Assembly: GCA_036489445.1 (NCBI GenBank)
Contig: DASXFV010000047.1
Location: forward strand, 1-11,325
DNA: 11,325 nucleotides
Direction: 5' to 3'
From: DAIDKA01 sp036489445
Lineage (GTDB): Bacteria > Pseudomonadota > Gammaproteobacteria > Steroidobacterales > Steroidobacteraceae
Shown here: positions 6,380-11,325 of the stretch, in pieces
How positions within the stretch are numbered: the first letter of the stretch is position 1
Layout: each line of letters starts with the position of its first letter
Notes under the pieces: model-generated
Seen by the model: only the letters and a program-made list of their open reading frames with translations
Database searches by the model: none
Told to the model about the DNA's origin: nothing
Made by a program: the position numbers and the translations under genes

Positions 6380-7384
6380 CTAGGGTCTGTGACCGTCGAA
6401 CATGAGAGTGAAAACCAGTTCGGCATCGGCGGGCGGGCTCTCCACCGCGAAGCGCACGGCCGCGTCCACCTTGGCCATCACCCGCTTCTCAATTTCCTGC
6501 AATTGCGCGACCGCCGCCGCCCCACCTGCCTCCAGCTGCTTGCGGGTGAAATCGATGGGCCCGCGCGCGCGCCAGCTCTCGATCTCCTCCGGCTCGCGGT
6601 ATCGCTGGCCACCCAGGAACAGATCTTCGGCCTCCAGATGACCCTGGATCCGGTAGGTGTGCGCCTCGATGAAGCTCGGGCCGCCACCACTGCGCGCCCG
6701 CTCGACCGCCGTCCGGGCCGCCCCCCACACGGCAGTCACATCATTGCCGTCGACCACCTCGGTGGGGATCGCGAAGGCCCGCGCGCGATCGGCAATATTG
6801 CCGGCGGTCACCGTCTTGGCGGGACTGAACTCGCTGAAGGTATTGTTTTCGCACACGAACACCAGGGGCAGTTGCCACAGCGCAGCAATGTTCAGGCACT
6901 CCATCAAGGTGCCCTGGTTGGCGGAGCCGTCACCGAAGAAGTCGACCACGATCCTGCCTTCCTGCGCGAGCATCGCCGAGTAGGCGGCGCCGGTGGCAAT
7001 GGCAAAGCCTGCGCCCACGATGCCATTGGCGCCGAGAATACCCTTGGAGAAATCCGCCACGTGCATGGAACCCCCCATGCCCTTGCAGATGCCGGTGCTC
7101 TTGGCCCAGATCTCCGCCAGCATGGCATTGAGGTCGCCACCCTTGGCGAGGTAGTGCCCGTGGCCGCGATGGGTGCTGGTGATCATGTCGGACTCGCGCA
7201 GGTTGGCGCACACGCCCGTCGCGATCGCCTCCTCACCGATATACAGGTGCACCGCACCGGGCAGATTGCCGGCCTTGTTCTCGTCCCGCAGTCGCTCTTC
7301 CGTACGCCGGATCAGCAGCATCTGCTCGTAAAGGCGCATCAGATCCTGATGCGAAAGCGCGCTTTCCGTGCCAGGCATGGGCAT
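6380..7384 (-). CDS. 2-oxoacid dehydrogenase E1 component, alpha subunit (pyruvate/acetoin type)
   Basis: This 334-residue protein is the thiamine diphosphate-binding subunit. The TPP motif runs from GDGSANQG (residues 151-158) to ENN (179-181), the classic GDG...NN spacing. Other E1 alpha marks are IRRTEERL (25-32), the active-site loop THRGHGHYLAKG (71-82), and KGMGGSMHVADFSKGILGANGIVGAG (101-126). The last closely resembles acetoin dehydrogenase alpha subunits, so an AcoA-like or pyruvate-type role is likely; the substrate is not settled. Around residues 244-262 the usual YR-x-x-GH-x-x-D segment is YRIQGHLEAEDLFLGGQRYR, slightly longer than typical. Two ATGs compete: 7384, and 7378 (Met3). 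GGAGGG lies about eight bases before 7378 but only two before 7384, so 7378 is the better spaced start. It is the first gene of a tight E1 alpha, E1 beta, lipoyl operon and is 53 bp from the DUF3617 gene. Confidence 0.93.
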   Translation of the reverse strand: MPMPGTESALSHQDLMRLYEQMLLIRRTEERLRDENKAGNLPGAVHLYIGEEAIATGVCANLRESDMITSTHRGHGHYLAKGGDLNAMLAEIWAKSTGICKGMGGSMHVADFSKGILGANGIVGAGFAIATGAAYSAMLAQEGRIVVDFFGDGSANQGTLMECLNIAALWQLPLVFVCENNTFSEFSPAKTVTAGNIADRARAFAIPTEVVDGNDVTAVWGAARTAVERARSGGGPSFIEAHTYRIQGHLEAEDLFLGGQRYREPEEIESWRARGPIDFTRKQLEAGGAAAVAQLQEIEKRVMAKVDAAVRFAVESPPADAELVFTLMFDGHRP

Positions 7385-7437
7385 ATCCCTCCAGTGAAGA
7401 CCCGTAGTTTAAGCCAACTGCGGGGCCGACTGGCGCC

Positions 7438-7896
7438 CTACTTGACGCTCGGCATCATCTTTGGCGTACAGGGTGTGCCGACCTTGTGCGAATCGGTCTT
7501 CATGGTCATCTGCTGGCCGTTCATCGACAGGGTCATCGTGCCCTTGACATGATCGCCTTCCATGACCGTTTCCACGGTGCCTGCCACCGCCTGCTTGCCG
7601 GTACACATGAACTTCGCGGTGAACTTGTTGCCCTCGCGCTTGGCGTCCTGCAGGCTGCAATTGCTGCCCATGCCCGGGCCCTGGGGCTTTGACAAGGCCT
7701 CATCGGCTTTTCCGGGTGGCACACACAGCTGCATGGTGGTCGCTGGCATGGTCATGCCCGTCATTTCCATGGCGATGGTCTGTTCCCACAACTCGCCCGT
7801 GGGCTTGTCCTCGGCCAGTGCGCCCACCTGCGCGCCCGGAATCACCAGTAAGGCGGTGATCGCACCATAGCTACGGACCCGGCTGTAAAGGCTCAT
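7438..7896 (-). CDS. Secreted Met-rich DUF3617 protein
   Basis: This 152-residue protein has an N-terminal export signal: Arg residues at 6 and 8, a hydrophobic run GAITALLVIPGAQVGA, and a probable cleavage after ALA (residue 28). The mature part follows the DUF3617 pattern: GELWEQTIAMEMTGMTMP, then LCVPPGK (57-63), a NC-x-x-x-DAKREGNKFTAKFMCTG block, a VMEGDHVKGTMTLSM repeat-like strand pair, and a C-terminal KVGTPC. Four cysteines (58, 80, 98, 143) could form two disulfides in the periplasm. About one residue in ten is Met. No function is established for the family. A GGGGG ribosome site lies six to ten bases before the ATG, and a -10-like TACAAT with a palindrome lies upstream. It is between otsA (115 bp) and E1 alpha (53 bp), all on the same strand, and could be co-transcribed with the E1 genes. 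Confidence 0.82.
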   Translation of the reverse strand: MSLYSRVRSYGAITALLVIPGAQVGALAEDKPTGELWEQTIAMEMTGMTMPATTMQLCVPPGKADEALSKPQGPGMGSNCSLQDAKREGNKFTAKFMCTGKQAVAGTVETVMEGDHVKGTMTLSMNGQQMTMKTDSHKVGTPCTPKMMPSVK

Positions 7897-7919
7897 TGGT
7901 ATCCCCCTGTTGCGGAATG

Positions 7920-7945
7920 ATTGGCGTCGCCAATAGCAAATTGTA
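7920..7945 (-). promoter_or_regulatory. Candidate promoter and palindrome upstream of the DUF3617 gene
   Basis: ATTGGCG and CGCCAAT (7920-7926 and 7928-7934) form a perfect palindrome centred on T7927. Reading towards the DUF3617 gene, a TACAAT (7945-7940, five of six -10 positions) lies just before it, so the predicted start would fall inside the palindrome. A -35 is not clear. The arrangement suggests an operator, but the regulator is unknown. Confidence 0.4.
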
Positions 7946-8011
7946 GGCCAGGGTCAGGCCCGGCCGCTGCAAGTTTCGTGCAGTCCGCGAGGGCAGCAGG
8001 TGAACGGGGTG

Positions 8012-9444
<1,433 letters not shown>

Positions 9445-9448
<4 letters not shown>

Positions 9449-10236
9449 TTACCCAATCCCAGACAACCTCGTAGCCACGCCCGCACCGCCGCCGGATCGG
9501 GCAGCCACCACGGCGCCGTGACGCGCGGCCCCACGGCGATGCCCATGCCATGGACGCGCGCCACCGCCGCAAAGCCTGCCTGGTCAGTCTGGTCAGCACC
9601 AATGAAAATGGGGAATCGACCCGCAAAGGGTGGCTCAACCATGAAGCTCTCCACGGCGGCACCCTTGTCGCAGGTGCGCGGCCGCAGTTCAAAGACCTCA
9701 GCACCCTCCAGGACATCGAACACGCCGCGGGACGAGGCGGCGAGTGCCTCCATGTCCCCGCGCAGTCGTGCCACCACGGGTGCAGCGACGCCGCGGTAAT
9801 GCACCGCGAATGCGCAGCCCTTGTCCTCCACATACAGTCCCGTATAGCGGTGCAGCCGCAGGCGCAATGCCATGCGCGTCTGCCATATCAGGGTCGCCGG
9901 CACCGCAAACTTTTCGACTGCACCGTCGGCGCGTCGACGCTGCGCGCCGTGAATCCCGGCAACCGGCAGCCGCAGGGGCGCCAGCATGGCATCCAGATCT
10001 TCCATGCCCCGACCGCTGATGACCGCCGTGGCCCCAGCGGTCGCCACATACAGTTCGTCCAGCAGGTACAGCAGGCCCCCATCGACCACCACCTGGTCGG
10101 GGCGCTGCTCCAGATTCATCAGCGTACCGTCGAAATCCAGGAACAGCGCGCAATGGTCAGCGATGCGGTTCAGCGGCGGCGGGATCCGCTCGCAGCGCAG
10201 GCCGCGCGCCTGCATTGACACGCTTTCGCCCATCAT
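9445..10236 (-). CDS. otsB: Trehalose-6-phosphate phosphatase (HAD superfamily)
   Basis: This 263-residue protein should remove the phosphate from trehalose-6-phosphate made by OtsA. HAD motif I is LDFDGTL (residues 33-39) with nucleophile Asp34 and acid/base Asp36. Motif II is ISGR (73-76), the substrate region has AGIHGAQRR (93-101), and motif III is DKGAAV with Lys191. Motif IV, normally GDDxTDE in this family, reads GADQTDQ (213-219): the first metal-binding Asp is Ala214 and the final Glu is Gln219, while Asp215 and Asp218 remain. The enzyme may be weakened, or Asp215 may substitute. ATG 10236 is immediately followed by a second ATG; AGGTGG lies five bases before the first. It is the first gene of otsBA and overlaps otsA by four bases. 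Upstream lies a divergent IS4 transposase gene. The overall match to OtsB is good, apart from motif IV. Confidence 0.9.
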
Positions 10237-10385
10237 TTAGACCACCTCAGGCCTGTCCCAACGTTGAACTTGCAGAGATCGATAAGCCCATGAAGGCGCT
10301 AGCAAAAACACGCATATGACGCTGTCCTCGATTTCAACTGTATGCGATGCCATGGTGGTCCCGAACCAAGCAAACGGGGCATCTC
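10237..10385. other. Intergenic gap between otsB and the IS transposase
   Basis: This 149-bp gap must contain the left end of the IS and any otsBA promoter. I could not identify the IS terminal repeat because the right end is outside the window. Towards otsB I see only weak -10-like sequence (TATCGA near 10282) and no good -35. A small palindrome CAGGCCTG lies at 10248-10255. Confidence 0.4.
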
Positions 10386-11325
10386 ATGCATTCGGGGAAG
10401 CTGATCTTCGCGCAACTGATGGAGCACCTTCCGGAGAAGACGCTGGCGCGATGCGTGGCGCGCTACCGGGGCAACCACAAGATCCAGAGCTTCACGTGCC
10501 AGGATCAATTTCTGTGCATGGCCTTCGCGCAGTTGACGTTTCGGGAGAGCCTGCGGGACATCGAGGCGTGTTTGCGCTCGCAGACCGAGAAGCTCTACCA
10601 CATGGGTATCCGTGGTCAGGTGTCGCGCAATACGCTGGCCAATGCGAACGCCACCCGCGACTGGCGCATCTACGCCGACTTCGCGCAGCGCCTGATCGGT
10701 ATTGCTCGCAAGCTGTACATCAACGAGCCCTTTGGCGTCGATCTGGCCAACACAGCTTATGCCCTGGACTCGACCACGATCGACTTGTCGCTCTCGCTGT
10801 TTCCTTGGGCACCATTTCGCACCACCAAGGCGGCAGTGAAGATGCACACGCTGCTCGATCTGCGCGGCAATATCCCGAGTTTTATCCACATCAGCGACGG
10901 GAAGCTTCACGACGTCAATATCCTCGATCAATTGATTCCGGAAGCCGGTGCTTTCTACGTCATGGATCGCGGCTACATAGATTTTCAGCGCCTGTATCGA
11001 CTGCATCAAGCCGGCAGCTTCTTTGTGACGCGCGCCAAGCGCAATATGGATGCGCAACGTCGCTATTCGAACCCCACGGACCGATCCACGGGTGTCATCT
11101 TCGATCAGACGCTCGTGCTGCACGGATATCAGTCCGCCAAGGACTATCCCGAGACGTTTCGCGGTATCCGTTACAAGGATCCGGAAACCGGCAAACGCCT
11201 GCTGTTCATCAGCAACAACACCGTCCTGCCGGCCCTGAGCATCTGTTCTTTGTACAAGGCCAGATGGCAGGTGGAACTCTTCTTTCGCTGGATCAAGATG
11301 CATTTGCGCGTAAAGGCATTCTTCG
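10386..11325 (+). mobile_element. IS4-type transposase, 5' part (cut by window end)
   Basis: An open frame without stops runs from ATG 10386 to the window end, 313 complete codons plus one base. The N-terminus (LARCVARYRGNHKIQSFTCQ and FRESLRDIEACLRS) is the DUF4372 domain found in one group of IS4 transposases. The DDE core is visible: ALDSTTIDLSLS holds the first Asp, FYVMDRGYIDF the second, and YKARWQVELFFRWIKMHL is the Y-R-E-K signature with the catalytic Glu. Full members are about 370-390 residues, so roughly 60-75 residues, the right terminal repeat and the target duplication lie outside. The gene appears intact in what is visible. Insertion is head-to-head with otsB. It catalyses cut-and-paste transposition of its own element. 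Confidence 0.93.

Noticed and set aside
6365..7552. Plus-strand open frame opposite E1 alpha
   Set aside because: Antisense shadow of a gene with intact thiamine diphosphate motifs.
10299..11303. 334-codon minus-strand open frame at the right edge
   Set aside because: Antisense to the DUF4372/DDE transposase, whose catalytic motifs are clear.

Overview
The window is about 11.3 kb of GC-rich DNA with dense bacterial gene packing. The PpsR/PpsA pair, the trehalose otsBA pair, a DUF3617 protein and a KTSC-domain protein together suggest the chromosome of a high-GC proteobacterium, most likely a gammaproteobacterium. That placement is an inference from gene content, not from any search. I see no rRNA, tRNA or CRISPR array.

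Layout from left to right. (1) The 3' tail of an unidentified + strand gene ends at base 65. (2) A small KTSC-domain gene lies at 141-359. (3) A two-gene + strand module at 606-1632 encodes a ribbon-helix-helix protein with a long C-terminal extension and a DUF6036-like nucleotidyltransferase. It looks like a toxin-antitoxin or AbiE-like pair. Upstream is a perfect 9-bp-arm palindrome whose right arm forms the -35 box, and the predicted transcript start falls on the ATG. A hairpin follows the second gene. (4) ppsR (-) and ppsA (+) diverge from a 63-bp gap. They encode the bifunctional regulator and its target, PEP synthase, and the threonine that PpsR enzymes modify is present next to the catalytic histidine of PpsA. 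(5) Convergent to ppsA, a minus-strand run reads, in transcription order: otsB, otsA, a Met-rich secreted DUF3617 protein, E1 alpha, E1 beta, and a free-standing 80-residue lipoyl domain. (6) The right edge carries the first 313 codons of an IS4-type (DUF4372) transposase on the + strand, cut off by the window end.

How the genes relate. PpsA and PpsR control pyruvate-to-PEP flux. The E1 alpha/beta and lipoyl genes encode part of a 2-oxoacid (pyruvate- or acetoin-type) dehydrogenase, but no E2 acyltransferase or E3 is present here. OtsB and OtsA make trehalose from UDP-glucose and glucose-6-phosphate. The region is therefore mostly central-carbon and stress metabolism, with two likely mobile or accessory insertions: the RHH/nucleotidyltransferase module and the IS.

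The points most worth a second look are the RHH-nucleotidyltransferase module with its operator and apparently leaderless start, the E1 operon with an orphan lipoyl domain, and the altered fourth HAD motif of OtsB.
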